From: Peptococcaceae bacterium UBA4068
GTDB lineage: Bacteria; Bacillota; Dehalobacteriia; UBA4068
Reading direction: 5' to 3'
Assembly (NCBI GenBank): GCA_002382665.1
Contig: DFZA01000009.1
Location: 437,308 to 501,307, forward strand
Length of the DNA: 64,000 nt
Part shown: one piece after another, positions 7,396 through 15,147 of the stretch
Layout of the letters: every line of letters begins with the position of its first letter
Numbering within the stretch: the stretch's first letter is position 1
Notes under the pieces: model-generated
What the model was told of the DNA's origin: nothing
Seen by the model: only the letters and a program-made list of their open reading frames with translations
Databases searched by the model: none
Made by a program: the position numbers and the translations under genes

Positions 7396-9894
7396 ATGAT
7401 CCAGAAATTCGCCGTCACAGGTATGACCTGCGCTTCCTGTTCAAGCCATGTTGAAAAAAGCGTCCGTAGCCTTTCCGGCACGGAAAATGTGACCGTCAAT
7501 CTCTTAACAAACAGCATGACGGTCGAATATAACGATGCTGTTTTAAGCAATAGCGATATAATCAGCGCCGTTGCCAAAGCCGGTTATGACGCAAGTCTGC
7601 CAGAAAACACCCGTATAAAAGCGCCTGCGTCAGAAGAAAAAAAAGTTGATATTAACAGTGAACAGCTAAAAAACATGCAACTACGCTTGATAGTATCTAT
7701 AATTTTTCTGATTCCATTGATGTATATATCGATGGGACAGATGGCTAATCTTCCTCTGCCTGCTTTTTTGAGCAGTATGGAAAACGCCATAGCTTTTGCG
7801 CTGACGCAATTTCTTTTATGTCTGCCGATCTTATATGTTAACAGAAGTTTCTACACCAGAGGCTTCAAGTCTCTGTTCCACGGCGCTCCCAATATGGACT
7901 CCCTGATTGCTATTGCTTCCACCGCCGCTGTTGTCTACGGCGTTTATGCCATATATAGGATAGGATACGGACTGGCAATCGGCGATATGCAGTTAGTTGA
8001 ATCATACCGTATGAACCTATATTTTGACGCCGCCGCCATGATTCTGACACTGATCACCGTTGGCAAATATCTGGAAACAAAATCAAAAGGAAAAACCGGT
8101 GAGGCAATTGCCCAGCTGATTAATCTGGCGCCTCAAACTGCTACAGTTGAACGTAACGGCAATTTACTGGAGGTTCCTATCGATCAGGTCATGGCGGGAG
8201 AAACGGTTTATGTAAAACCCGGCGCTGCCATCCCTGTGGACGGTACTATTTTGTCAGGCAACACCAATGTTGACGAATCAGCTATCACCGGCGAAAGCAT
8301 ACCGGTCTATAAAAGTATTGACGATACGGTAATCGCCGCTACCATCAATAAGACCGGTTTTATTAAAATCAAAGCTACCCGAGTTGGCGATGATACCACT
8401 TTTGCGCAAATCATTCGCCTGGTTGAGGAAGCCGGAGCCAGCAAAGCGCCGATTGCCCGGCTGGCGGATAAAATCTCCGGCGTTTTTGTGCCGATAGTAA
8501 TTATTATCGCCGTAATTACTATCATCGTATGGTTGTTAACCGGCGCTTCGTTTGAGTTCGCTTTTTCTTGCGGCATCAGCGTGCTGGTCATTTCCTGCCC
8601 TTGCGCGCTAGGGCTTGCCACACCGGTGGCGATCATGGTAGGTACCGGCAAAGGGGCGCAGTCAGGCATCTTAATTAAATCCGGTGAAGCGCTGGAGACA
8701 GCGCACCGCATAAACAGTATTGTATTAGACAAAACCGGTACTATCACCGAGGGCAAGCCGGTTGTAACCGATATTAAAGCCTATCAAAATACTTCCGAGC
8801 AATTACTACAAATTGCCGCCGCACTTGAAGCGGGCAGTGAACATCCGTTAGCCGCGGCTATTATTGAATATGCCAATCAAAAAGGCTGCCGTATAACGGC
8901 AGCGCAGAATATCGAAGCTATTACCGGGCAGGGAATCAAAGGTGAAATCGACGGCAAAATATATATTGCGGGCAATCAGCGCCTACTGGCCGAAAACGGT
9001 ATTAAAACAGATATTGCTATTAATGACATTAATGATTATGCCCAAAACGGTAAGACGCCGTTGCTCTTTGCCGACGGTCAACAGCTTATCGGCATTATTG
9101 CCGTAGCCGATACCGCCAAACCTACCAGCAAGGAAGCTGTTGAGCGTTTTAAAAAGCTGGGTATCGAAGTCATCATGCTGACCGGCGATAATTACAATAC
9201 GGCGCAGGCTATCCAAAGACAGCTCGGTATCGATACCGTAATCGCCGAGGTTCTGCCTGCCGATAAAGAAAAAGAAATAACTAAGCTGCAAAGCGCGGGT
9301 AAGACTGTGGCTATGGTCGGCGACGGTATCAATGATGCACCGGCTTTGGTAAAAGCCGATGTCGGTCTGGCTATCGGCGCAGGAACAGATGTTGCCATCG
9401 AAAGCGCCGATATCGTGCTGATGAAAAACAATCTATTGGACGCTGTGACTGCCATTCGGCTCAGTAAAGCAGTCATACGCAATATCCGTCAGAACTTATT
9501 TTGGGCCTTTTTCTATAATATTCTCGGCATACCTATCGCCGCCGGTGTGTTTTACAATCTGCTGGGTCTAAAACTAAACCCGATGATCGGCGCTGCCGCC
9601 ATGAGTTTTAGCAGTGTTTTCGTAGTCACAAACGCTTTAAGATTAAGAAGGTTTAAATCAGAATCCACAAGAAAGGAGTCCGAAAATATGCAGATTACCA
9701 TGAAAATCGAAGGCATGAGCTGCATGCATTGCCAAAAACGCGTCAGCGACGTCTTAAACGCCGTACCCGGTATAAAAGCGGAAGTGGATTTAGCAAATAA
9801 TGCCGCCTATATTACCTCAAATACTGCTATTGATATAAACGAGTTGAAAAAAGTTATCGAAGACGCCGGATATCAAGTTACCGAGGTGGAATAG
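7396..9894 (+). CDS. copA: copper-translocating P-type ATPase with C-terminal CopZ domain
   Basis: A P1B-type ATPase of 832 residues exporting Cu(I). The N-terminal metal-binding domain has MTCASC (10-15). The membrane ion site is C401-P402-C403, the phosphorylation motif D445-KTGT, the HP motif SEHPLAAA and the hinge GDGIND (642-647). Unusually, the normal ATPase end (about residue 755, NALRLRRF) continues in frame into a full second metal-binding domain, residues 765-832, with GMSCMHC (773-779). That segment looks like a complete CopZ chaperone and has its own ribosome site (next entry). Regulated by CsoR upstream. Confidence 0.96.
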   Translation: MIQKFAVTGMTCASCSSHVEKSVRSLSGTENVTVNLLTNSMTVEYNDAVLSNSDIISAVAKAGYDASLPENTRIKAPASEEKKVDINSEQLKNMQLRLIVSIIFLIPLMYISMGQMANLPLPAFLSSMENAIAFALTQFLLCLPILYVNRSFYTRGFKSLFHGAPNMDSLIAIASTAAVVYGVYAIYRIGYGLAIGDMQLVESYRMNLYFDAAAMILTLITVGKYLETKSKGKTGEAIAQLINLAPQTATVERNGNLLEVPIDQVMAGETVYVKPGAAIPVDGTILSGNTNVDESAITGESIPVYKSIDDTVIAATINKTGFIKIKATRVGDDTTFAQIIRLVEEAGASKAPIARLADKISGVFVPIVIIIAVITIIVWLLTGASFEFAFSCGISVLVISCPCALGLATPVAIMVGTGKGAQSGILIKSGEALETAHRINSIVLDKTGTITEGKPVVTDIKAYQNTSEQLLQIAAALEAGSEHPLAAAIIEYANQKGCRITAAQNIEAITGQGIKGEIDGKIYIAGNQRLLAENGIKTDIAINDINDYAQNGKTPLLFADGQQLIGIIAVADTAKPTSKEAVERFKKLGIEVIMLTGDNYNTAQAIQRQLGIDTVIAEVLPADKEKEITKLQSAGKTVAMVGDGINDAPALVKADVGLAIGAGTDVAIESADIVLMKNNLLDAVTAIRLSKAVIRNIRQNLFWAFFYNILGIPIAAGVFYNLLGLKLNPMIGAAAMSFSSVFVVTNALRLRRFKSESTRKESENMQITMKIEGMSCMHCQKRVSDVLNAVPGIKAEVDLANNAAYITSNTAIDINELKKVIEDAGYQVTEVE
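9688..9894 (+). CDS. copZ: nested copper chaperone CopZ, internal start within copA
   Basis: ATG 9688-9690 lies in frame inside copA and is preceded by AAAGGAG with a 9-base spacer. Initiation there would release a 68-residue protein MQITMKIEGMSCMHC..., the normal length and fold of free CopZ. The site could be a relic of two genes whose separating stop codon was lost, or an active second start giving both the fused and the free chaperone. Sequence supports the ribosome site; use of it is inference. Confidence 0.55.
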   Translation: MQITMKIEGMSCMHCQKRVSDVLNAVPGIKAEVDLANNAAYITSNTAIDINELKKVIEDAGYQVTEVE

Positions 9895-9896
9895 CA

Positions 9897-9926
9897 CAGC
9901 GTATCGCGAAGTTTATCGACCCGCTG
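9897..9926 (+). repeat. R1 repeat, end fragment (copy C)
   Basis: Thirty bases starting two bases after the copA stop (CAGCGTATCGCGAAGTTTAT followed by CGACCCGCTG) match the right end of the R1 element at 33114-33143 almost exactly, and in inverted form the left end at 35382. Only the terminal part is present here; the rest is replaced by the long hairpin that follows. Confidence 0.65.
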
Positions 9927-9928
9927 AC

Positions 9929-10051
9929 AGACTGAGAGAAAAGAGCCAAGTCCTAGGCGGCAGCCAAGGCCAGACAGGGAGCGTATACGGTAATACGTGA
10001 CCTGACTGGAAGCAGGCTGCCAACAACGGAATTGGCCTTTTGTCTCGGTCT
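9929..10051 (+). ncRNA. long imperfect hairpin, possible structured RNA or repeat
   Basis: AGACTGAGAGAAAAGAGCCAA (given here only as a 21-base arm at 9929-9949) pairs with 10032-10051 apart from two mismatches and one bulge. Inside it GGCAGCC pairs with GGCTGCC, CCAGACAGG with CCTGACTGG, and CGTAT with ATACG around the tip. The whole 123 bases thus fold into one rod, followed by an intrinsic terminator. It has no ORF. It could be a 3'-UTR structure of copA, an independent RNA or a palindromic intergenic repeat. I do not recognise a known RNA family. Confidence 0.45.
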
Positions 10052-10054
10052 GAA

Positions 10055-10086
10055 AAGGCAGCTATCATTTGATAGCTGCCTTAGTT
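10055..10086. terminator. bidirectional terminator between copA and clpX
   Basis: A 12-bp stem (AAGGCAGCTATC / GATAGCTGCCTT) with a 4-base loop lies between the converging copA (plus) and clpX (minus) transcripts. On the plus strand it is followed by AGTTTTTA; on the minus strand by TTTTCAG. It can serve both directions, better on the plus strand. Confidence 0.8.
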
Positions 10087-10087
10087 T

Positions 10088-11353
10088 TTACGCTGTTTCG
10101 TTTTGTTTACTACTGGTCTTTTTGGTTGTTGACAACAACAGGGGCGGTTCTCTTTTTTCTACCGTTTCCTTGGTCACTACGCATTTGTCAATATTGTTCT
10201 GCGAAGGCGTTTCAAACATGATATCCAGCAATATACTCTCCATGATCGCTCTTAGTCCGCGGGCGCCGGTATCGCGCTCCAAAGCCTCTTTGGCGATAGC
10301 CTCCAGTGCGTCATCCTTGAATTCTAAGCTGATACCGTCCATGTCAAATAACTTTTGATACTGTTTAACCAGAGCGTTTTTGGGCTCGTTTAAAATTTTA
10401 ATCAACGCTTGCTGATCCAATGATTGCAGCGTGACAATGATCGGCAGACGGCCGACAAACTCCGGAATCAACCCGAATTTGAGCAAATCCTCCGGCATGA
10501 TCTTTGCCAGAATATCATCTTTTTTTACATCCTTTTTGCTCTGCAGCTCCGAACCGAAACCCATCATATTTTTGCCTAAACGGTTTTGGATAATGTTTTC
10601 AATACCGCCAAAAGCGCCGCCACAAATAAAGAGAATGTTGGTTGTATCGATCTGAATGAACTCCTGGTGCGGGTGTTTACGTCCACCCTGCGGCGGAACA
10701 GAAGCAACAGTACCCTCTAAAATTTTCAGCAGCGTTTGCTGCACGCCTTCGCCGGAGACATCGCGGGTTATCGAAGGATTTTCCGATTTACGGGCGATCT
10801 TATCTATCTCATCGATATAGACAATACCTTTTTCCGCCCGCTCGATATCATAATCCGCAGCCTGAATCAGCTTAAGCAGTATATTTTCCACATCCTCGCC
10901 GACATAACCGGCTTCGGTTAAAGAGGTAGCGTCGGCAACGGCAAACGGCACCTGCAAAATCCGTGCTAATGTTTCGGCTAGTAATGTTTTGCCGCAACCG
11001 GTAGGGCCAAGCATGATAATATTGCTTTTTTGCAATTCAACTTCGTCTTGGTCGCTTTCATTGTATATGCGCTTGTAATGATTATAAACAGCTACGGCCA
11101 AAGATTTTTTAGCCGCCGCCTGACCGATAACATACTGATCAAGCACAGCGTTAATCTCCAGTGGTTTGGGAGTTTCAATAGCCTCGGAGGTTTTGGTGAT
11201 GACGTTGCCTTCGGCAATTATTTCATTACACAGCTCAATACATTCGTTGCAAATATAAGCATTGGGGCCAGCAATCAGTTTTTGCACCTGCGACTGGTTT
11301 TTACCGCAAAAAGAACAAGACGGCGTATGCTTATCATCTGTAGACTTAGTCAT
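10088..11353 (-). CDS. clpX: ATP-dependent Clp protease ATP-binding subunit ClpX
   Basis: AAA+ unfoldase that feeds substrates to ClpP, 421 residues. The N-terminal zinc-binding domain has C-x2-C (CSFCGK) and C-x2-C (CNECIELC) pairs. Walker A is GPTGCGKT, Walker B IVYIDEIDKI, and the sensor/arginine-finger region includes FVGRLPIIV. The hexamer acts in the cytosol. The ATG overlaps the clpP stop by one base (TAATG) with AAAGGA upstream, so the two are translationally coupled. Order tig-clpP-clpX is classical. Confidence 0.98.
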   Translation of the reverse strand: MTKSTDDKHTPSCSFCGKNQSQVQKLIAGPNAYICNECIELCNEIIAEGNVITKTSEAIETPKPLEINAVLDQYVIGQAAAKKSLAVAVYNHYKRIYNESDQDEVELQKSNIIMLGPTGCGKTLLAETLARILQVPFAVADATSLTEAGYVGEDVENILLKLIQAADYDIERAEKGIVYIDEIDKIARKSENPSITRDVSGEGVQQTLLKILEGTVASVPPQGGRKHPHQEFIQIDTTNILFICGGAFGGIENIIQNRLGKNMMGFGSELQSKKDVKKDDILAKIMPEDLLKFGLIPEFVGRLPIIVTLQSLDQQALIKILNEPKNALVKQYQKLFDMDGISLEFKDDALEAIAKEALERDTGARGLRAIMESILLDIMFETPSQNNIDKCVVTKETVEKREPPLLLSTTKKTSSKQNETA

Positions 11354-11961
11354 TATTTGTTTCCTTTCGCTGCTTTCTCTCTGGCAGTGATAACATTATC
11401 AACGATGCCGTACTCTTTGGCCTGCCCGGCACTCATAAAGAAATCTCTCTCGGTATCCCTTTCGATATTCTTTAGCGGTTGACCGGTACGATCAGCCAGT
11501 ATTTTATTGATTTCATCACGCAAACGCAGAATATGCTTGGCGTGAATCTCGATATCCGTGACCTGGCCCTGGGTGTTTCCTGAAGGTTGGTGAATCATTA
11601 TTTCACTGTTGGGTAAAGCAAAACGTTTGCCAATCGTGCCTGCTGTCAGTAAAAATGCGCCCATGCTGGCGGCCATACCTAAACAAATGGTACTGACGTC
11701 ACAACGTATATATTGCATGGTATCGTAGATCGCCATTCCCGCCGAGACTGAACCACCGGGGCTGTTGATATACAAACGGATATCTTTATCAGGATCCTCC
11801 GCTTCCAAAAACAATAATTGAGCTATTACCAAATTAGCAACAGTATCATCTACCTGTGAACCTAAAAAAACAACTCTGTCTTTCAACAGCCGGGAATAGA
11901 TATCATACGACCGTTCTCCTCTGTTAGTTTGCTCTACAACCATTGGTACCAATACACTCAT
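11353..11961 (-). CDS. clpP: ATP-dependent Clp protease proteolytic subunit
   Basis: Serine protease of 202 residues that forms a double heptamer. The catalytic Ser is in GMAASMGAFLL, the His in IMIHQPSG and the Asp in the ERDTERDFFMS region, all at family positions. The N-terminus VPMVVEQTNRGERSYDIYSRLLKDR is typical. It lies 71 bases downstream of tig and overlaps clpX, giving one tig-clpP-clpX unit on the minus strand. Confidence 0.98.
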   Translation of the reverse strand: MSVLVPMVVEQTNRGERSYDIYSRLLKDRVVFLGSQVDDTVANLVIAQLLFLEAEDPDKDIRLYINSPGGSVSAGMAIYDTMQYIRCDVSTICLGMAASMGAFLLTAGTIGKRFALPNSEIMIHQPSGNTQGQVTDIEIHAKHILRLRDEINKILADRTGQPLKNIERDTERDFFMSAGQAKEYGIVDNVITAREKAAKGNK

Positions 11962-12032
11962 ATTAATCCTCCCTCTTTTGGCTACTCTTCATTTATACCC
12001 CATGGACAGGGAAATTATACCTGTAATAATAG

Positions 12033-13451
12033 CTATTCGCTATCGACAACTTCACCGGTCTCTTCGCTGTTATCGTCAATAATCTCGCTTGCCGCTTCGG
12101 CTTTATCTTCGACAACTTCCGCCTCCGCTTGCGGCTCGGGACGGGCAACGATTTCCTCGGTAATTGTGGCTTCTTTATAAACCAAATCCAAGGCTTTTTC
12201 CATTTTCATGCCGTTTTCCAACGTGAAAATCTGGTTGCTCTTCAGCAAATAATCTTTAATTACATCTGCTGGTTGTCCGTAATTAGCAGCCATGATTTCC
12301 ACATGCTCGTCAATCTCTTCCGGCGTGATTACTATTTTTTCTTCATCGGCAACTTGACCGAGAACTAAATCCATCTTTACGCCCTCTTCGGCTTGCGCAC
12401 GGTAATTTTCCCTAAATGACTTTTTATCGCCACCGTTAAAAGCAATAAACTGATCGACAGATAAGCCTTGCGCTTGTAATCTCTGGTCAAGATTCTCAAC
12501 CAAAGACTCGATTCTTTGTTCAATCATTACCGGCGGGACATCAAGTGTCGCGTTATCGACTACCTGCTTGATTGCTTCAGCATGACAGGCGTCCTCCGCG
12601 GTCAGACGGTTTTTGTCCAATAATTTTTCTTTAACTTCAGCCCTATATTGTTCTATAGTATCAGAAGTCTCACTGATTTCCTTAACAAAGGCATCGTCAA
12701 GTTCCGGTATCACTTTGACCTTAATGCCCTTGACAGTGACCGCAAATTCCACCGGCTGGCCGGCCAGTTTTTCATCATGGTATTTTTCGGGGAAAGTCAC
12801 TTGGATGCGCTTTTGATCGCCAACCTTGCAGCCGATCAATTGCTCTTCAAACCCCGGTATAAACGATCCTGAACCTAGTTCAAGAGGATAATCCTCGGCC
12901 CTGCCGCCTTCAAATGCAACATCGCCCTGATAACCTGTAAAATCGATTGTTACCACGCTGCCTTTTTGGGCAGCAAATGACTCCGCCGCGTCTTCCAGTT
13001 TGCCAAGACGCGTACGCTGGTCTTCTATTTCTTTATCAATTTCTTCCTCGGTAACTTCATAAACGGTCTTAGTCAAAGACAAACCTTTATACTGACCGAG
13101 TTGTACTTCCGGCATCACTGTCATGGTTGCTTTGAAAATAAAAGGTTTATCTTTTTCCAATTGGATTACTTCCAATTCCGGTTTGTCCACTGCATCAAGA
13201 TTATTTTCATCCATGCCCTGAACACAGGCTTTGGGTACTAATTCATCAGCGGCCTCATCCAATATGGCCTGTACGCCCACAAAATTTTCTAAGACACTAT
13301 AGGGAGTCTTGCCCTTACGAAAACCAGGTATGTTGACCTTTTGGGCTATACGTTTGCCGGCTAACTTGCATGCCAGCGCCATTTCCTCCACGGAAACCTC
13401 AACCTGTAAAACCTTTTGATATTTTTCGCCGCTGTTTACCTCAAATTTCAT
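12033..13451 (-). CDS. tig: trigger factor (ribosome-associated chaperone and prolyl isomerase)
   Basis: Folding helper that docks on ribosomal protein L23. Domains in order: the N-terminal ribosome-binding domain with the signature GFRKGKTP (about residue 45), the FKBP-type PPIase domain (about 150-240, VTIDFTGYQGDVAFEGG), then the C-terminal chaperone arms. At 472 residues it is slightly longer than average because of an acidic tail rich in Glu/Asp/Ala. The start at ATG 13449-13451 has GGAGG 7 bases upstream. A modest promoter lies upstream, so it may begin the tig-clpP-clpX unit. Confidence 0.97.
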   Translation of the reverse strand: MKFEVNSGEKYQKVLQVEVSVEEMALACKLAGKRIAQKVNIPGFRKGKTPYSVLENFVGVQAILDEAADELVPKACVQGMDENNLDAVDKPELEVIQLEKDKPFIFKATMTVMPEVQLGQYKGLSLTKTVYEVTEEEIDKEIEDQRTRLGKLEDAAESFAAQKGSVVTIDFTGYQGDVAFEGGRAEDYPLELGSGSFIPGFEEQLIGCKVGDQKRIQVTFPEKYHDEKLAGQPVEFAVTVKGIKVKVIPELDDAFVKEISETSDTIEQYRAEVKEKLLDKNRLTAEDACHAEAIKQVVDNATLDVPPVMIEQRIESLVENLDQRLQAQGLSVDQFIAFNGGDKKSFRENYRAQAEEGVKMDLVLGQVADEEKIVITPEEIDEHVEIMAANYGQPADVIKDYLLKSNQIFTLENGMKMEKALDLVYKEATITEEIVARPEPQAEAEVVEDKAEAASEIIDDNSEETGEVVDSE

Positions 13452-13530
13452 CAATATGCCTCCTTAAAATTCTCTTATCTTATTTAATAATTTTTTTATA
13501 ATTTTTGAAAATATCCGACTAGATTAATTC

Positions 13531-13559
13531 TATATAGTAAGAGATATTCCTTCCAACAA
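13531..13559 (-). promoter_or_regulatory. possible sigma-A promoter for tig
   Basis: TTGTTG (13554-13559) and TATATA (13531-13536) with 17-bp spacing begin immediately after the dapB stop on the minus strand, about 80 bases before the tig ATG. The -35 hexamer matches the consensus at only four of six positions, so this is a moderate call. Confidence 0.4.
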
Positions 13560-14354
13560 TTATATGATATTCTCCAAACCGCTGACAAGCCCCTCCAATT
13601 GCAATACTTTACGCACGGCAATCAGCAAGCCAGGTAAAAAGCTGTCCCGGCTCATGGCGTCATGACGGATCGTCAATAGCTGACCGACGCCGCCAAAAAC
13701 CACCTCCTGCGTCGCCACATAGCCCGGCAAGCGCACGCTGTGAATCCGCGCGCCCTGAAAATCTCCGCCGCGGGCGCCCGGCAGTTTTTCAAACTCATTG
13801 GCTGCTCCCTGAGCAAAAACTTCACGCTTATCGGCAATCATTTCCATGGTTGCCAACGCGGTACCTGAAGGCGCGTCGAGTTTCTGGTCATGGTGGCGTT
13901 CAATAATTTCCACATGCGGGAAATACTCAGCCGCTTCGGCGGCAAAACGCATCATCAATACCGCCCCCAAGGCGAAATTGGGCGCTACGAATACCGGCGC
14001 TTGATATTGACGCGCCAGCTTGTCCACTTCCGTAAGATCGTGCGCCGATAGTCCTGTCGTGCCAATGACACAGGCCACGCCCATCGGCACAACGCTGCGC
14101 AGCGTTTTCATGATTGCCTGCGGGTTGGTAAAATCCACCAACACTTCGGGGCGGGTGCGTTTGACCGCCAAAATCAAATCATCTTCAACTTTTACGCCTA
14201 TTGGTTCACTTCCAGTCAAAATACCGATATCGGTACCGTGCATCCGCATATCGACAGCCGCCACAATCTCGATATCTTCCTCAGCTAATAAGCCGGCCGT
14301 CATGCTTCTGCCCATTTTACCGGCGACTCCGTTTACGATAACTTTAATTGTCAT
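13560..14354 (-). CDS. dapB: 4-hydroxy-tetrahydrodipicolinate reductase
   Basis: Reduces hydroxytetrahydrodipicolinate in the lysine/diaminopimelate pathway, using NAD(P)H. Length 264 residues. The N-terminal dinucleotide fold begins IKVIVNGVAGKMGR (GxxGxMGR). EIIERHHDQKLDAPSGTA holds the catalytic His-His and Lys with the PSGTA substrate loop. Ends with the HDAMSRDSFLPGLL segment typical of DapB. It lies 19 bases downstream of ymxH, and the set ylxY/dacF/mlpA/dut/ymxH/dapB resembles the cell wall and dap neighbourhood of Bacillus. Confidence 0.97.
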   Translation of the reverse strand: MTIKVIVNGVAGKMGRSMTAGLLAEEDIEIVAAVDMRMHGTDIGILTGSEPIGVKVEDDLILAVKRTRPEVLVDFTNPQAIMKTLRSVVPMGVACVIGTTGLSAHDLTEVDKLARQYQAPVFVAPNFALGAVLMMRFAAEAAEYFPHVEIIERHHDQKLDAPSGTALATMEMIADKREVFAQGAANEFEKLPGARGGDFQGARIHSVRLPGYVATQEVVFGGVGQLLTIRHDAMSRDSFLPGLLIAVRKVLQLEGLVSGLENII

Positions 14355-14373
14355 AAAACTCTCTCCTTAGTAA

Positions 14374-14631
14374 TTAACGGTTATATGTACCGTTTTCGTC
14401 TATTTCCACCACTATCACTTCGGAACCGATCTTTCTCACTGCCGTCCAGGGTATAGATAATTGCCGTTTGCCGGCGCCAAACCCCAATAGGCCGCGTCGC
14501 GTCGGCAATATAATCTCAATGATTCTGCCATCAGTCGGATCAACCAATAAATCGGAATCGCCGACTGTGCCTAATATCTCTCCGTCGTAGATATTGATGA
14601 TTTTCTTGTCCGCAAATTCGCTTAGACGCAT
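14374..14631 (-). CDS. ymxH: YlmC/YmxH family PRC-barrel protein
   Basis: A small protein of 85 residues with one PRC-barrel: MRLSEFADKKIINIYDGEILG, then DSDLLVDPTDGRIIEIILP. This family is widespread in spore formers and usually sits beside mlpA and dap genes, as here. One member is needed for proper sporulation in Bacillus; the biochemical role is not known. The start at ATG 14629-14631 is preceded by GAGGTG; the longer frame starts at an implausible GTG. Confidence 0.85.
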   Translation of the reverse strand: MRLSEFADKKIINIYDGEILGTVGDSDLLVDPTDGRIIEIILPTRRGLLGFGAGKRQLSIPWTAVRKIGSEVIVVEIDENGTYNR

Positions 14632-14641
14632 AGCAATCACC

Positions 14642-14673
14642 TCAAGAGGTTTTTTTAATTATATGCCTCTTGA
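14642..14673 (-). promoter_or_regulatory. hairpin overlapping the ymxH ribosome site
   Basis: On the minus strand TCAAGAGG and CCTCTTGA form an 8-bp stem around a 16-base A/T loop, ending directly at the GAGGTG ribosome site of ymxH and starting 16 bases after the dut stop. No U run follows. It may tune ymxH translation or stabilise the dut end. Confidence 0.35.
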
Positions 14674-14688
14674 AGGACAGCTATTCCG

Positions 14689-15138
14689 CTAAAAACCGCT
14701 ATGTCCAAAACCGCCGCTGCCACGCCCACTAACGGATAGTTGATCCGCTTCTTCCCACGATACCCGAATCACAGAAGCCGCAACCAATTGCGCAATGCGC
14801 ATGCCCCGTTCCACTAAAAACGGCTGGTCGCCAAGATTAATCACTATTAGACCGATTTCGCCTCGGTAATCAGCGTCGATAGTACCGGGTGTATTAAGCA
14901 GCGTAATACCATATTTCAAAGCCAGTCCGCTGCGCGGACGGATCTGTGCTTCAAATCCCTCCGGCAGCTCGATGGCCAATCCGCTAGGTATTAAAGCCCT
15001 TTTACCCGGCTCAATCAGTACACCTTGCTTATCAACCGCGGCTAACAAATCCAACCCGGACGAATGCTCACTTTGGTAGCTCGGCAATTCTAAGCCATGA
15101 TAATTGGCAAGCTTTTGTACCCTTAATACTAAATCCAT
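14689..15138 (-). CDS. dut: deoxyuridine 5'-triphosphate nucleotidohydrolase (dUTPase)
   Basis: Hydrolyses dUTP to dUMP, keeping uracil out of DNA and supplying thymidylate synthesis. Trimeric all-beta family. The five motifs are visible: SSGLDLLAA, RPRSGLALKYGI, NTPGTIDADYRGEIG, RGMRIAQLV and the C-terminal SGRGSGGFGHSGF that closes over the site. Length 149 residues is normal. It sits between mlpA and ymxH. Confidence 0.97.
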   Translation of the reverse strand: MDLVLRVQKLANYHGLELPSYQSEHSSGLDLLAAVDKQGVLIEPGKRALIPSGLAIELPEGFEAQIRPRSGLALKYGITLLNTPGTIDADYRGEIGLIVINLGDQPFLVERGMRIAQLVAASVIRVSWEEADQLSVSGRGSGGFGHSGF

Positions 15139-15147
15139 AAACTCTCC

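Noticed and set aside
8307..8756. 149-codon minus-strand frame opposite copA
   Set aside because: Antisense to the catalytic core of a certain P-type ATPase; no start signal.
9929..10051. SRP (4.5S) RNA identity for the long hairpin
   Set aside because: GCAGCCAAGGCCAGA resembles part of 4.5S RNA, but the conserved apical GGAA loop with its asymmetric internal loop is missing and the tip is CGTAT/ATACG.
10032..10358. Open frame of about 108 codons on the plus strand opposite clpX
   Set aside because: It lies inside clpX on the other strand, has no ribosome site, and the clpX frame is certain. Shadow frame.
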